Of a stretch of 64,000 nt of DNA, positions 23,615 through 35,555 are shown piece by piece. The notes beneath the pieces were generated by a model. It made no database searches. It saw only the letters and a list, made by a program, of their open reading frames with translations, and was not told the origin of the DNA. The first letter of the stretch is position 1. Each line of letters opens with the position of its first letter. The position numbers and the translations under genes were made by a program. This DNA is from Ceratopteris richardii (lineage: Eukaryota; Streptophyta; Polypodiopsida; Polypodiales; Pteridaceae), in contig CM035444.1 of NCBI GenBank assembly GCA_020310875.1, positions 24,042,772 through 24,106,771 on the forward strand, read 5' to 3'.

Positions 23615-24540
23615 ATCAAGGGATCTATCTTTATCATTGCCTTTGCTAATTTTCCCTTTGCTTTCTCTAGTTGAGTCTGTAATTTCATGAGTTTGTTCAC
23701 TTCATGCTTTGAATTGGTTTCATATTACTTATTTGCTTCCATTAGTTCCTGTTGTGTATCCATAGCACTTTGAATCATATGCTTTACCACAGGTTTCAAT
23801 TGTGCTACATCCACATTTAACCATGTCTTGGGGATCACTAGTGATTCACTTGTGTGTACTTGTTTGCCTTGAACTATGTATAATGTATCATTGAATGGTT
23901 GTCTTATTTGAATATGAACATTTGTTGGATACTTGGAGAACTCATGGGTTATCTTTGAACTGCTTCCCACCATGTGAACATCCATCTTGGAGGGTTTTTT
24001 TATAACCCTAATTAGTAATATTGGCTCATCGCTCTCTTCTTATTGTTATAATTCTTCTTTAACATAGATCTCCTCTTTTGTAGTGTCTAAGGACACATCT
24101 TCTTTAATTTGCAACTTGGTAATGGGATTGATGCGGATCATGATATCCATGCAACGTCTCAGGTATGAAGTACCTCTTCATCTTCATCTTCTTTATCTTG
24201 ATCTTTATGTTGACTCTCAGCTTCTTGATCATTGACCATTTTATTTAATTCATCCCACTTTCCATCATCATTTATATCTGTATTCAAATCAGTGTTCAAT
24301 ATTGATTGTTCTCCTTCATCCTAAGATCCTGAAATGGAACTTGAATTCTCTAATCCCAAATATTTATAATGAGACATCCATGAAAGCCTCTTGCTTGCCC
24401 TTAGCTTGCCTTTGTCTTCACTTAATTGACAATAATAGTGGTCTTGGACATTTAAATTGACTTGACCTTCAGTAAACACATGAGTTAATTTTAAAGCTTC
24501 TTCCAATTCTTCCTCTATTATTGGTGGTGTTTGAGTGAAA
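23615..24540 (-). pseudogene. Coiled-coil ORF fragment homologous to the Gyp4 tail
   Basis: Minus-strand 24321-24506 encodes EGQVNLNVQDHYYCQL, then KRLSWMSHYKYLGLENSSS, matching EGQVNLSVQGHHYRQS and KRLSQMECYKELGLQNSSS at 33796-33930 on the plus strand. Further on, TWLNVDVAQLKPVVKHMIQS (in 23725-23985) matches the same segment near 34440-34500. The end (about 23620-23740) is rich in Leu, Lys and Glu like a coiled coil. Function unknown. It lies head to head with Gyp4. Confidence 0.7.
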
Positions 24541-24649
24541 GTAGATATACTCCTATAGGGAAATCAAGAATAACCAATGTGTTGAGAGGATAGAAAATCC
24601 CTCAGGACAACTACTTAATGGATGTTTACATGGTAAGCGGACTTTATAA

Positions 24650-26560
24650 TTGCTACAAGCCACTTCACCCATATGGGGAGAAGGCATCCACCTTGCCACT
24701 ATCTATGAGCTACAAGATCCTGAAGACTCTTCTAGAGTAACCTACTTGGACCATAACAAAAGAAGATATTGGCATGTTAATGACCTTGATAAGTCTAGAA
24801 TGAGGTACTTAGGGTTTCCAGTGTTCCCTCCTAGAGACCAAGCGACCACTTCTCAGAACCCTCTTAAGACATAGCAGAGTAATGAAAATCCAGCCTTAAG
24901 GCAAACCAGCCAACGAAGTGTGCCAATGAGGCCGCATGTGCAATTCTCAATGCCAAGAACTGATATTGTACATCATACCAATCCAAGAAGTGGAATGATG
25001 AACAAACCCCCTTTTCCTTTGAGGCCCCCACAAGGTGTAGGACCAGGTGTGCATCCTATAATTCCTATAGTCCCTCGACCTCTTGAGCTAGGCAAAAGAC
25101 TTAGACTAATCCAAGTAGCCAAATGTGTAAGAAATCCCTTCAATTGTTCAAGAGATCCTTATGATCACATGGTGGAGTTTAAGCAAGTGCTACATGCTGA
25201 ACAGATGGATGATTTCTTCGTCCCATATGATCCTTTGGTCTCACTCTTACTAGAATTACTTTGACCTAATTCCAACCAGATCCCAATCTCTTTGTGAATA
25301 TGGAGAAATTCTTTGAAGAATTCATTGGTGAATTCACTAAGATAGGTATTAAACATAACTCCTTTTTCTTTATCCATAGTTTCAAACAGGCTCCTAATGA
25401 ATATGTAAACTCAGCAGCCGACGATTCAATCAAGATGTGGACAAATGCCCCTTGATAGAGAAACCCTCTCGACAAAAGATGATATCTCTGTTCTTAGATG
25501 GCTTGATCAATGGGACCTTAAGAACCTTATTTTACGAGAAATGAATGCATACACTGAGTGATTGTCTAAGAGAATGCATAGACTTGGAAGAAAAGCTAGC
25601 AGATGATCTGAAGATTCCACCAAATCCAAAGATACATCTAGTAACACAGCTTTACAAATGAATAATATAGAAGAGCTGGCAGACCTAATGGCCAAGAAAT
25701 TAGGCATCCAAGGAAAAAAGAATTCTGAAAGTCTTCCCTTGAGGATGCCTATGTTGAGAAGATGTATGCACTATGGAGGTCACCACCCATCTCATGCCTA
25801 TGTAAGAGGAGGATAGGTTCCCCCACATTCATACCAATAAAATAGGCAACAAGCCCAAGGCCCAAGTCTATATTGACACATTGAATAGAATTATACGAAT
25901 CACAACACTAAAAATTACCCTTATAACCAATAGTCAAGACCACCTCCACCTCCGTATAGACCATACGGATACCCCCCAAGAGATCAAAGTAAAGAGGTCC
26001 CTAGGTATGGCCCTTATCAAGGAACACCCATGGCATCAAGGCCTTATGAATACCAAGGATACAATCAACCCCAACGAGTACTAGGACAACAAACCCCACA
26101 CCCCTAGAACATAGTGGCCCATGCAACTTGAAGAGAACCTCAAAAGAGAAATAATGCGAGTAACCCCATTAACGAGTTCAGACAACCCAAGTTAGGGATA
26201 TGACCAGACCCATGGAGACTATTACTTATATGATTCTACTCTCATGGATTATGAACATGTGTACGAGCAACAATATTATGTATATGAAGGCTATGAGAGT
26301 TCATAGCCTTAATATGCTAACCTAATATATACTGCTCCAAGAGCCCAATACCAAGTAAACCCTCACCAAGACCACCTACACCGGGAGACTGTGTTATAGA
26401 TGCGGACGAGATCATTTCATTAGGGAGTGCACAATGCCATAGCACCCACCACCCCCACAGGTCTAGGAAGGGTATTGCAATGATTGTGGCAAGGAACATT
26501 TGTTCTGAGATTGCCCTAAAAACCCTAATAAAGCTTCACCCACATAAATCAATGTAATTG
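24650..26560 (+). pseudogene. Gyp4 gag with two zinc knuckles
   Basis: 24650-24874 encodes an N-terminal segment (ATIYELQDPEDSSRVTYLDH). 24920-25264 ends in a capsid-like start, NPFNCSRDPYDHMVEFKQVL. Further capsid pieces follow to about 25740. Near 26390-26430 the frame reads CYRCGRDHFIRECT and near 26470-26515 YCNDCGKEHLF then DCPKNP. Both are zinc knuckles with spacing C-x2-C-x3-H-x4-C, one residue shorter than the usual x4 between Cys and His. Stops interrupt the frame several times. Confidence 0.75.
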
Positions 26561-26823
26561 AGGTGATATAATCCTCCAAAAGCGACAAGGAATACACTGC
26601 CCTACTAAAATCCATTACTAGGGCAAAAACAAGCAAAATCTTGGAAAAACAAAAGGTAGACAGGCCTAAGAATGAGGATGAACTAGAGCCTTCACCCCAA
26701 GTCATAGAAGACTCAAAAGAATAAAAAAACACTTCAAGACTGAAAAAGACTCAAAGATGGAAGACAAGGCAAGAAAAGATAAAAAACAAGTAAATTAAAA
26801 AAAGGGATGATGAGAAGGAAAAG

Positions 26824-28335
26824 ATGGTAAAAGAGACTGAACCCAAAGCAAGTAATTCAGCCAATAGGAATACAAATGTGGTGATTGAGAAACAAATGGA
26901 GAAGCAGGTAGGATTGATTCTATCAGATCCTATGTCTAAAGACCTACATATGTGGTTAAAAGCTTATCAGTCTAGAATAGAGACCAGACCTAGTCTACAA
27001 CAACATGAAAGAACTTATCTCGGAGGAGGTCTTGAATGGGAAATACTCAAAATATGCAAGAAGTTAATTGAAATTGTTTAGATGCTAGAACAGTCAATAC
27101 CAACCATCCCAAAGACTAAAATACCAGAAGAAAAAGTTTTAGGATTGTATGGAAATCCTTAACTCACAATGAAAGAAACATATCCAAACCAAGGAGATTG
27201 AAGAAGAAGTAGGTTATGGGAATGAGGAGAGATATTTTGTAATTCCAGAAGTGGAAGCTAATTGTCCACATGACCTGTGGGCCAGAGTTCAAGAAGATGG
27301 ATGGAAGAAGACTAAAGAAGAGACCCCTCGTTTTGTAGAATTAGATGCTTCTAAAAACCAAGAGATGATAGCACAAGAAGTAGATTATGAAGAATTATCC
27401 AACCTAGATCATAATCAAGAGGAGGTAGTTAACTTGACCACACTTCCAATCTACATAGGAGAATATGAACAAAGATCAGAATTCTTTCATGCACCAACAA
27501 TTAGAGGCAAAGAGGAGAAGCCCTTATAAGAAGCATCAAACACACTACAAGAATTGAAGAGGACCAAGGTTCAACGTTCCATAACCTTGGAAGAACTATT
27601 GCAAGTTAAACCCCAAATGTGGAAAAGATTAGCTAAACACTTGGAAGAACCAAACCAACCAATTAAGGAGGACGCAATGGAGAAAACATATATAATCAAA
27701 ATACATGTAGACAAAGTTGGATCATTTAGTGAGGGGGATGAAGGGAATACATGCCTCCCAATCACTTTTCGAGGATTTATGGCACCTAGTTATGGATTTT
27801 CACGGCAACTAAAAGAGAAGAGGAGAGATTAGATTCATGGCAAGTAGAACATAGGAGCTACAAATCAATAAAAGACCCTACCTATAGGCCCCAAATATTC
27901 TCGGATGAAGCATTTGAGCCACACAGATGGATGGAAATATTAGCCACCTTGGACGTATGTGTAAATGAAGAAGTATTAACTTTTAATGAATGTGTGGATG
28001 AAGAAGGATACGACCTAATTTTGTGCATGGTAATCCTTCAAGAATCCAAGGAAGGTGAATTTGTAGAAAAAGAATGAAAGGAGGACTACGAGAGCATAGA
28101 AATGGAACCTGAGTTTGACTCAGAAGAACATTACTTAAAAGAGGTAGAAATGGAGGATACTAAAGAAAACATGAAAGTATTAACCATAGAAGAATATCAA
28201 GGAAACCCTAAAACGAGGAAAAATGAAATTCACGTAGATTTACCTCATGAACAATTCAAAGTGCCCGAACATTTCAAAAGGTATGAAGTGGAAGAAAAGA
28301 AAATAGCGATACAAATGCCTAAGAGAGAGGTGTAG
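26824..28335 (+). pseudogene. Gyp4 gag-pol linker; normal protease core deleted
   Basis: Open pieces at 26824-27081, 27251-27529, 27554-27832 and 28102-28335 align with the linker of Gyp5: HDLWARVQEDGWKK against QDLCSKVQEDRWKK, and SITLEELLQVKPQMWKRLA against SLTLKELLQVKPQLWNKLA. After NTCLPITFRG (near 27755) Gyp5 continues into a retropepsin core, but Gyp4 goes to unrelated residues and resumes at SDEAFEPHRWMEILATLDVC. The canonical protease is therefore missing here. Confidence 0.75.
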
Positions 28336-28380
28336 GATGTAATAGCATATGACAACAAGGAACAAACAAAGAAGGTAATA

Positions 28381-28996
28381 GTGGATATAGAAGGAGAGGA
28401 GGAAAGTTGCACCTACATAGGCAAGGATGTGTACTTAGAGGAGGAACAAGAACTTATAGCTCTATTCAGAGAATATAGGGATGTATTCGCTTGGACCTAC
28501 AAGGACCTGAAAGGTGTAGATCCCACTATTTGCTCTCATAGAATGCCGACGACTCTTGATGTGAAACCCATGAAACAAAGACAATAAAAATACAATCATG
28601 TATATTCAACCAAGATCAAAGAGGAAATAGAAAAACTATTAATGGCTAGATTTATATACGAAATTGAACACACTAAATGGGTTTCACCTTTGGTAGTGGT
28701 GCCAAAGAAAAACTTATGGTTTGTATTAACCTCAAAAAGTTTAATGTAGCCACCATTAGAGATAGATATCCCTTACCCATTACAGACCATCTTTTGGAAA
28801 GGGTGGCAGGCAAGGAAGTCTATAGCTTCCTTGAGGGTGTATATGCATGTAGGGTTATGCCATTTGGTTTAACAAATTCCCCAACTACTTTCAAAAGATT
28901 AATGTGCCATGTGTTCAAGGAGTTCCTCAAGAAAAGTATGGAAGTCTATGTGTACGATTTATGTACATACTCTTCTCAACGTATTGCCCACATATG
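28381..28996 (+). pseudogene. Gyp4 reverse transcriptase, with 24-residue deletion and damaged active site
   Basis: 28381-28587 encodes the pre-RT segment ending EYRDVFAWTYKDLKGVDP. 28610-28996 covers fingers and palm: WVSPLVVVPKKN, INLKKFNVATIRDRYPLPIT, GKEVYSFLEG, then VMPFGLTNSPTTFKRLMCHV. Compared with Gyp5, 24 residues between FLE/VLD and GVY are missing (72 bp, in frame), which removes the LDGFS motif region. The catalytic box reads YVYD where YVDD is expected. Both changes should abolish activity. Confidence 0.82.
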
Positions 28997-29038
28997 AGAA
29001 TTAAGAAAAATATTCAACAAATGTAGGCAATATAGAGC

Positions 29039-29780
29039 TTGTTTAAACCTAGAAAAATGTGTCTTCATGGTAAGACAAGGAAAAATATTGGGCATATGGT
29101 TTCCAAAAGTGGTATCTCAACTCATCAAGATAAAATCAAGGTCATTTTGGAACTACCAAGACCTAGGAATGCAAAGGAGGTTCAAGCTTTTATGGGTCAT
29201 TGTGGATACTACTGTCCATTTATCCATGTGTATGGCATAATTGCAAAACCATTATATGGGATGTTAACCCAATTCACTTGGACAAAAGAATGTGAGAAGG
29301 ATTTCAATGAATTAAAAAGAAGATTGAGTTTAGTCCCAATATTGAAGGTGCCTAATTGGAATACACCATTCCATATTCATGTAGATGCATCCAACTTTGA
29401 CATTGGATGTATCTTAACACAACCAGCTAATGAAGGAAAGGCAACTCACCCAATAGCCTATGCTAATAGACAATTAAATCAGGCTGAACGAATGACACAT
29501 GGAGAACTACCAATTGGGGTAGCATATGAGCTACCAGACACCTATTTGTTAACCTAGAATTATTTCTCAAATGGGCCGAAGAATGGATACCTATATTCAC
29601 ATATGGACCTAACCATAGGATCAATTTGAACCACAGTAAGAAACTATGGCAAACAAGAAACCTCCATATTGTGGCAGGCAGTTTGTACTTCTAGGATTCC
29701 CATGGAGTACTCCTAAGATGTGTGGAAGATGAGGAACAAAGTAGTTTACCCAAAAAATCCCACAAAAACAAGTGGAGAAC
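29039..29780 (+). pseudogene. Gyp4 RT thumb and RNase H
   Basis: 29039-29557 is open for 172 codons: HMVSKSGISTHQDKIKVILE, MGHCGYYCPFIHVYGIIAKP, then the RNase H start HIHVDASNFDIGCILTQPAN with the first catalytic aspartate, and PIAYANRQLNQAE. Directly after NQAE the sequence reads RMTHGELPIG. Gyp5 has about 70 residues of RNase H between these motifs, so Gyp4 has lost the middle and end of RNase H. Confidence 0.82.
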
Positions 29781-29799
29781 ACATAAGGGTTTCAGAGGA

Positions 29800-31189
29800 A
29801 CAACATAAGAATTGAAAAGATTAGGGGTGTGTTGGCCGGACATGCAAAAGGATGTACATGTACATATAACAAATTGTCGAGTGTGTCAGGAGAGTACACC
29901 GGATGAACATTCATCTTTATGTTATTCAATGATATCCCCTGGATGGAGTAAACCACTAGTTAGCTTCTTGAAATCACATACTTATCCCAAAGGAGCCAGC
30001 CTAGCTAGGAAACAAGCATGTTTGTAGGGAAACAATTGTTTAAACGAGGGAAGGATGAACAATTTCGATTGTGTGTGCATGAAATTGAGTATCTTCCCAT
30101 ACTAGAAATGGCACATGCTAGAGCAATAGGAGGTCATTTTCAATGGATAAGATGGTAAAAATGATTCTCTTTGTAGGCTTATGGCCAACACTACACATGG
30201 ATGCAGAAACATATCTACCAAGTTGTGATGTGTGCCTGCAAACCAAGTACCCAATACGATGGGATGATATGCTCTTAAGACCAATGATTAGTACAAGAGC
30301 TTTCTCAAGATGGGGAATCCACTTTATGGACCAATCAGTCCCTCCGCAAAAGGATCTCATGCTAAATACATTATTGTGGTGATCAATTATTTGATTAAAT
30401 GGGTAGAAGCAAAAGCCACTAGGAAAAATGATGCCAAAACTACTGTCAAATTCCTATTTGAAACATATTCACTAGATTTGGACTACCTATTGAGATTGTA
30501 TGTGATAGAGGTACACACTTCATTAATGAAGTCACTGAGTCACTCATGAATCCCTAGTGATTAAAAAAAAATCAGCATCCTATCACTTACACGCTAATGG
30601 ACAAGCTAAAAGTTGAAATAAAGTGTTATGTACCATTCTAACAAAAATAGTCAACAATGGAAGGTCAGACTGGGAGAAACAATTACACCATGCAATATGG
30701 GCATTTTGAGTAGCTTATAAAATGGCTATCAGAACTACACCTTTTAATCTAGTCTATGGATAGAATGCAATACAACCAATTGACTTCTTGATCCCTACTC
30801 TATGAGTAGCTGAGAAGTATGAGTGGATGGGACATGAACTTTCCAAACAATTGGACTAGATAAAGAAATTGCATGAGACTAGACTACAAGTTGTAGCAGG
30901 TATCTATGTTGTCAAACAAAGGTAAAAGGCTTATTATGATGCTCATATTAAGGATAAAGGCCTTAGAGTGGGAGATCTAGTATTGGTCTATACCTTGAAA
31001 CAACATGCGGAGAAACTACAACAGCAAGGATATGGACCATTGCTTATAAATAGAATCTCCACAAGTGGAGCCATCAACCTAGCAACTCTAAATGGTGACA
31101 TCTTACCCGATTACATAAGTGGATGTAGAGTCAAAAAATACATGGAGTTAGTGACGAAACAAATGCTAACTCGCCTATTAGGAGCCTAA
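29800..31189 (+). pseudogene. Gyp4 integrase
   Basis: 29812-30027 encodes the zinc-binding end, CWPDMQKDVHVHITNCRVCQ. The core follows in shifting frames: WGIHFMDQSVPP at 30310-30360, YIIVVINYLIKWVEAKATRK at 30366-30420 and FLFETY near 30450. 30968-31189 encodes the C-terminal GDLVLVYTLKQHAEKL, then GYGPLLINRISTSGAINLAT, a GPF/Y-like module. Frameshifts and stops between pieces make it non-functional. Confidence 0.8.
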
Positions 31190-31395
31190 AATAGAAAGAA
31201 AGAAGAGAAGAGGATACAAGAAGAAGCAAGAATAGAAGCCTTAGAGCGAATCACGAAATGGAAAGCATGGATTTGAGAGCATGATGAAAGGTATTTGCAA
31301 GGTGAAGAGCCTATTCCCATGGGAAACTACCATACTACTAGTGTGAAAAAATAGAAAACCAAGCGTGAAAATCATACTTAAATATAGGGATTGGT

Positions 31396-31971
31396 ATGGA
31401 CGAATACCGATTGGTAGACTCATTGATTGACATGGGTGCCGCTCTCAGTAGTGTACATGCTTCATTAGTTGAAAAACTAAAGATGCAACTCACTCCAACT
31501 TTGGCTTACATGATAGGGATCGGAGGCAATATTATCGAATGTTTAGGTGAAGGGACTTTATCCTTACACTTAGGAAATAACACAATGCAGCAAAGACTTT
31601 TAATATGTAATGATTCAGATATCCTAGAAGAATTGATCCTAGGACAAGACTGTATTTACAAATATGAGGTTACAATACATCTTGTGCAAGGATACATATC
31701 AACCAAGATAGGACATAGAGAAGTCTTGAGAATCCTAGATGAGAAACCTCTAAAGACTATATGCATGGAAAATCTTGATACCCCAAATAAAAATATACAT
31801 GTAAGTGAAACCAAATCAAAACCCTTGTCTATGCATTCCACTGTTCTACCTAACCTGAGCATGAGTGAAAAATTGTGCTCCATGACATGTAATCAACCCA
31901 TCCCTCCTTCTCAAGAAATAATTATCAAGAGCCCAAATAAGGTTATCCACTCAAGAAATATGAAATGCTAA
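31396..31971 (+). pseudogene. Gyp4 post-integrase retropepsin-like domain
   Basis: A 191-codon open frame, about 200 bp after integrase. It reads LVDSLIDMGAALSSVHASLV (active-site-like D-M-G-A in place of D-T/S-G-A), then YMIGIGGNIIECLGEGTL, then LEELILGQDCIYKYEVTIH with the retropepsin ILG motif. This is the normal length and motif order of one aspartic protease monomer. Gyp5 has the same domain in the same place plus a separate protease before RT. Loss of the Thr/Ser and the lone D-M-G suggest weak or no activity. The last 70 residues are unrecognised. Confidence 0.68.
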
Positions 31972-32777
31972 CTTATCCAATATCAAGAAGAACTCAACAA
32001 CAATATTGCAAAGGAACTAGGCAAGTATGGATTTGCAAGGATCAACTTCAAGAATACAAATGCAAGAGGATGCAGGAACAAAAGAAAAACCCTAGGAAGT
32101 GAGGTTGTAGCAAGGAATGAAGCTTATGGTGTGACAAACCAAAGATAATACAAGTGTGGATACCTAAATAATTAATGGAAGCTCAAATACCACAAAAGTA
32201 GGTGTAGATCCCAAGGAAGACAATGGAGACAACAAAGGAGGAAATAAAGGTTTTAACCAAAGTAAGTAGCATCTAGATCAAATCCGCCAAATCCTCCCAC
32301 CAACATAAAAGATGATGAGGACCAAAAAGGCAAAGAAAAATCGAGAAGCAAGGTAAATATATATGGAGAATCAAAACCAAGGGAGCAACATAAGAACCAA
32401 AACAGATTACACCAAGGAAGGATTGACAAACATACCAAGTATGGAGACCAAAAGACCATCAAGAAATATGACAACTGAACATATATGGTGTAGTGGTGCA
32501 CATTTCCATCCCAAGAAATATGACAGAAACTGTACTATAGAAGTCTAGGACTTCTACTAGCTATTTTTAACCATTGCTTTGGCTTTGACTAACATGTTAT
32601 GTTTCTTTTTAGTGAGTAAAAAAATGAAAAAATAAATAAATACCTTGTGGTATCACATTTTAGTCAAATATGTGAGAGGGGACCGGTGTAAAGGAGAATG
32701 ATGATGGCTTAAGCACATAAAGATGGAGTAAATTGTTCAAAATGATCACATTGATCATATTTTGTTTTTCAAAGTGC
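31972..32777. other. Gyp4 region between retropepsin-like domain and third ORF
   Basis: Broken plus-strand coding traces rich in Lys, Asn and Arg run to about 32500; no domain recognised. At 32650 there is TGGTATCACATTTTAG, which resembles a primer site, and a GAGAGGGGA purine run near 32674. Either could mean a second element starts here, but no LTR end fits clearly. Confidence 0.35.
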
Positions 32778-34730
32778 AGATGGCTTCTAAGGATTCTGAA
32801 GCTACCCAACAAATGGAGATCAATGAATTTCCATTGGAATGTGCGGTAAAAGCAAAAGGCCATTGGTTTTGAGATGACCAGCTAGCATGAGAACATCTTT
32901 TCTTAATCACTATAATAATCATGGATATGGATCATTCATTGCATGTGATGACTTAGGATTTCAAGGTACTACATGAATTACCATGCATGATAGACACATG
33001 GACAAAAGTGGGGATTGAAGCATATTTACGGCTTCCAGTTTATAAACCACATATTGAATGATATAATCAAGTAACGAATACACTGCATCCCATCGCATAT
33101 AAACCATCAGTATTGGATCTAGAGTCATCTCCAAGGAAACTGGCAAACAATCTGATTCATTCATGAAATCATCAAAGAAGCATTCGAATGGATCAAAGAT
33201 GGCATTACAGATCTTAAAGATGAAAGTCACGAAGCAAAGGAGAGAAATTTTTTAGATATAAATCAAACTGACATTGAGGAGGAGGTGTGCTTAGTGCATC
33301 ATCACTTTTTTTTTCCAAACATGCATAAATATACAACACCTCAAAAAATCATGGTTCAACTACTATCTCATGGAGTAAAGCAGATTGGAAATCAGATCAA
33401 CTTGACTCCTTATGTCCAAGAAAGATTGTTTGAAGCAAAGAAATAATGGGGAATTAAGAGGTTCTTGAATGCGAGTACCGCATTCACAATCTTAATATAT
33501 CATGCCTTAAATATTAGGGAACATTTATGCAAAATGCCATCCACAATTGAAATCTCCAAATATTTCAAGTCCACCATAGTACCAAAGAAGGAATGGGGTG
33601 TGGTACTAGTTGAGGACACAAGAACAAGTTCGAAGCCTATGATGAGAGGCTCAAAAAGAATGAGAGAGGAGGCAGCAATGGATACCACTCCTTCCTCCAA
33701 AAGAATTTATATAGTTCCATAGTCAACACTTGTGCAACCACCACCTATCATAGAGGCTGAATTGGAAGAAGCCTTCCTAGCTACTCATACATATATGGAA
33801 GGGCAAGTAAATCTATCTGTTCAAGGACATCATTACAGGCAATCGGGTCAAGCCCAAGAAAAGATACAACAAGGAAAGAGATTGTCCCAAATGGAGTGCT
33901 ATAAGGAGTTGGGATTGCAAAACTCAAGCTCATGTTCAGAATCCAATAATAAAGAAGATCAATCTACTTTGAATGCAAATCTTAATATAGAAGTGAATGA
34001 TGATGGAAGGTGGATGAGCTTGATCGAATGGTTGACCAGCAAGAGATGGTCAGTGAACTGAAGGATAAAGAAGAATGAATGGCTAAAGAAGAAGGTGTAA
34101 GGACACTTGCACTAAACAAAATCTATATTCTTCACATGAACCATACAACAAAGATCAATTTCAAGAGCTTATTCGTGAAGAAAAACGAACATTTGTTCAT
34201 CCAAAAGGAGAATATCAACAAGAGGAAGAGCAAATGATCAAAGAACCTCTTCAACCACTCGGAGTAATGGCAGAGCCATCTCCAATGGACGTGGTGTATG
34301 AAGGTAGCAGTTCCAAGGTGGACCAAGGAGAAGAGGTTGAGTTGTAGATACAACTTCAAATCTTGTAGCCATTTAATGAAACCATACATGTCAATGAAGG
34401 TAAAGATGTGAACATAGGGAACCACCTATCATTCCTTAGACATGGCTTAATGTGGATGTGGCCTAGTTAAAATCTATAATCAAACATATGATTCAATCGG
34501 CCATGGAGACTCAACAACAATTATTGGAGGCGGATAAAGAATATGAACAAGCCCATATGAAGAAAAATTAGTTCAAAGCTCTAAATGAACAACTATATGA
34601 GAAAGTCATGAAGATGCAACTAGATCTTGCAAAGAAGGAAGAGGATTTCATGATGACTACTAAAGAGATTGGTAGATTGAAAGAAGAGAATTGTAAAAAA
34701 GAAATATGATTGTTGTGAATTTGAAAAGGT
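32778..34730 (+). pseudogene. Third ORF of Gyp4 region, unknown function, coiled-coil end
   Basis: Starts at an ATG near 32780 (MASKDSEATQQMEINEF) and is followed through stops and frameshifts. Clear pieces are DTWTKVGIEAYLRLPVYKP near 33000, an open run at 33465-33722 (FKSTIVPKKEWGVVLVEDTR, then a basic patch KRMREE), an open run at 33732-34061 and a Leu/Lys/Glu-rich end at 34500-34710. Its second half is homologous to the minus-strand fragment 23615-24540, so it was once a real protein. I do not recognise the family. It may be an extra ORF of Gyp4 or the first ORF of another element. Confidence 0.5.
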
Positions 34731-35059
34731 ACATCTCACTAACAGAAGCTAGCTCCTAGAAACACAAATTAAAGTCTATATGGATGAAGTAGACACTTGA
34801 TTTGGTCTAAGTCCTTGGATTGATAATTTAATGACTGTATCGAATCCACCACTATATGTACTTGTTGATGATTGAGGTATAGTCTCCCTCATCACAAGTC
34901 CCTATGACACTATGAGCTTAGGTACACACAATTGTTGTAGAAAAAGAGATGTGTTGAAGAGATAAGATGGGTCAAAGGATGGATCCATTTGTATGAGGCT
35001 CCATCTTAGGATCTAAGCATGCACACTCAAAGTTGATACATTAGGGTTATCCATTTTGG

Positions 35060-35350
35060 ATGTAATGAAAGGCTTTTCCTCGAAGAGGCGAAATACTTAT
35101 TTATGCCTTCTAGTAAGTTAGAGTCTTGATAGATTAAGAGTTTCTATTGCATTGTGTTATTCCCTAGGTGTAAGGATAGGGTTGCCTCTCTTAAGCACTT
35201 AATATAATTACCTCCTATTCCAATCATATATGCTTCTATAGGAGTGATGGACATCTTTAGTTTCTCAACTAATGAGGCACGAGCACTACTTAAAGCTACT
35301 CCTATGTCAATCAAAAAACCCAATAGGTGATATTCCTCATTTCCAATTCC
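35060..35350 (-). pseudogene. Gyp5 post-integrase retropepsin-like domain, truncated
   Basis: The minus strand encodes GFLIDIGVALSSARASLVEK, then AYMIGIGGNYIKCLREATLS and LHLGNNTMQ, closely matching Gyp4 31420-31590. The active-site-like triad is D-I-G. The sequence departs from Gyp4 before the ILG motif, so the domain is incomplete. It is separate from the protease of this same element at 44420-45000. Confidence 0.65.
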
Positions 35351-35380
35351 CAGGTTTAGGTATGGTTGCCTTGGTACATT

Positions 35381-35555
35381 AGTGAATTTCTTGATGTTTG
35401 TGGCATGATAATTTGCTATGGCAATGGGTTCTTCACCTTATAAGTATCTCTTGTTTTGTTCTCTAATGAGTGAATTTCTTGATGTTTGTGGCATGATAAT
35501 TTGCTATGGCAATGGGTTCTTCACCTTATAAGTATCTCTTGTTTTGTTCTCTAAT
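35381..35555. repeat. 88-bp tandem duplication in Gyp5 tail
   Basis: The unit from AGTGAATTTCTTGATGTTTG at 35381 to CTCTAAT at 35467 recurs identically at 35469-35555 (87 of an 88-bp period). It lies between integrase and the retropepsin-like domain of Gyp5. Gyp4 has the segment once. Confidence 0.95.

Larger units (their letters stand above)
24541..34860 (+). mobile_element. Gyp4: long degenerate Ty3/gypsy element with extra post-integrase region
   Basis: Plus-strand order: gag (24650-26560), gag/protease linker (26820-28330), RT (28380-28996), RNase H (29039-29780), integrase (29800-31190), a retropepsin-like domain (31396-31760) and a further broken ORF (about 32778-34730). Gyp5 carries the same order on the minus strand as far as the retropepsin-like domain. 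LTRs were not recognised, so both ends are approximate. Stops occur throughout. Confidence 0.8.

Noticed and set aside
32640..32670. TGGTATCACATTTTAG as a primer binding site
   Set aside because: Only the first 8 bases match the usual primer site and no LTR ending in CA precedes it.
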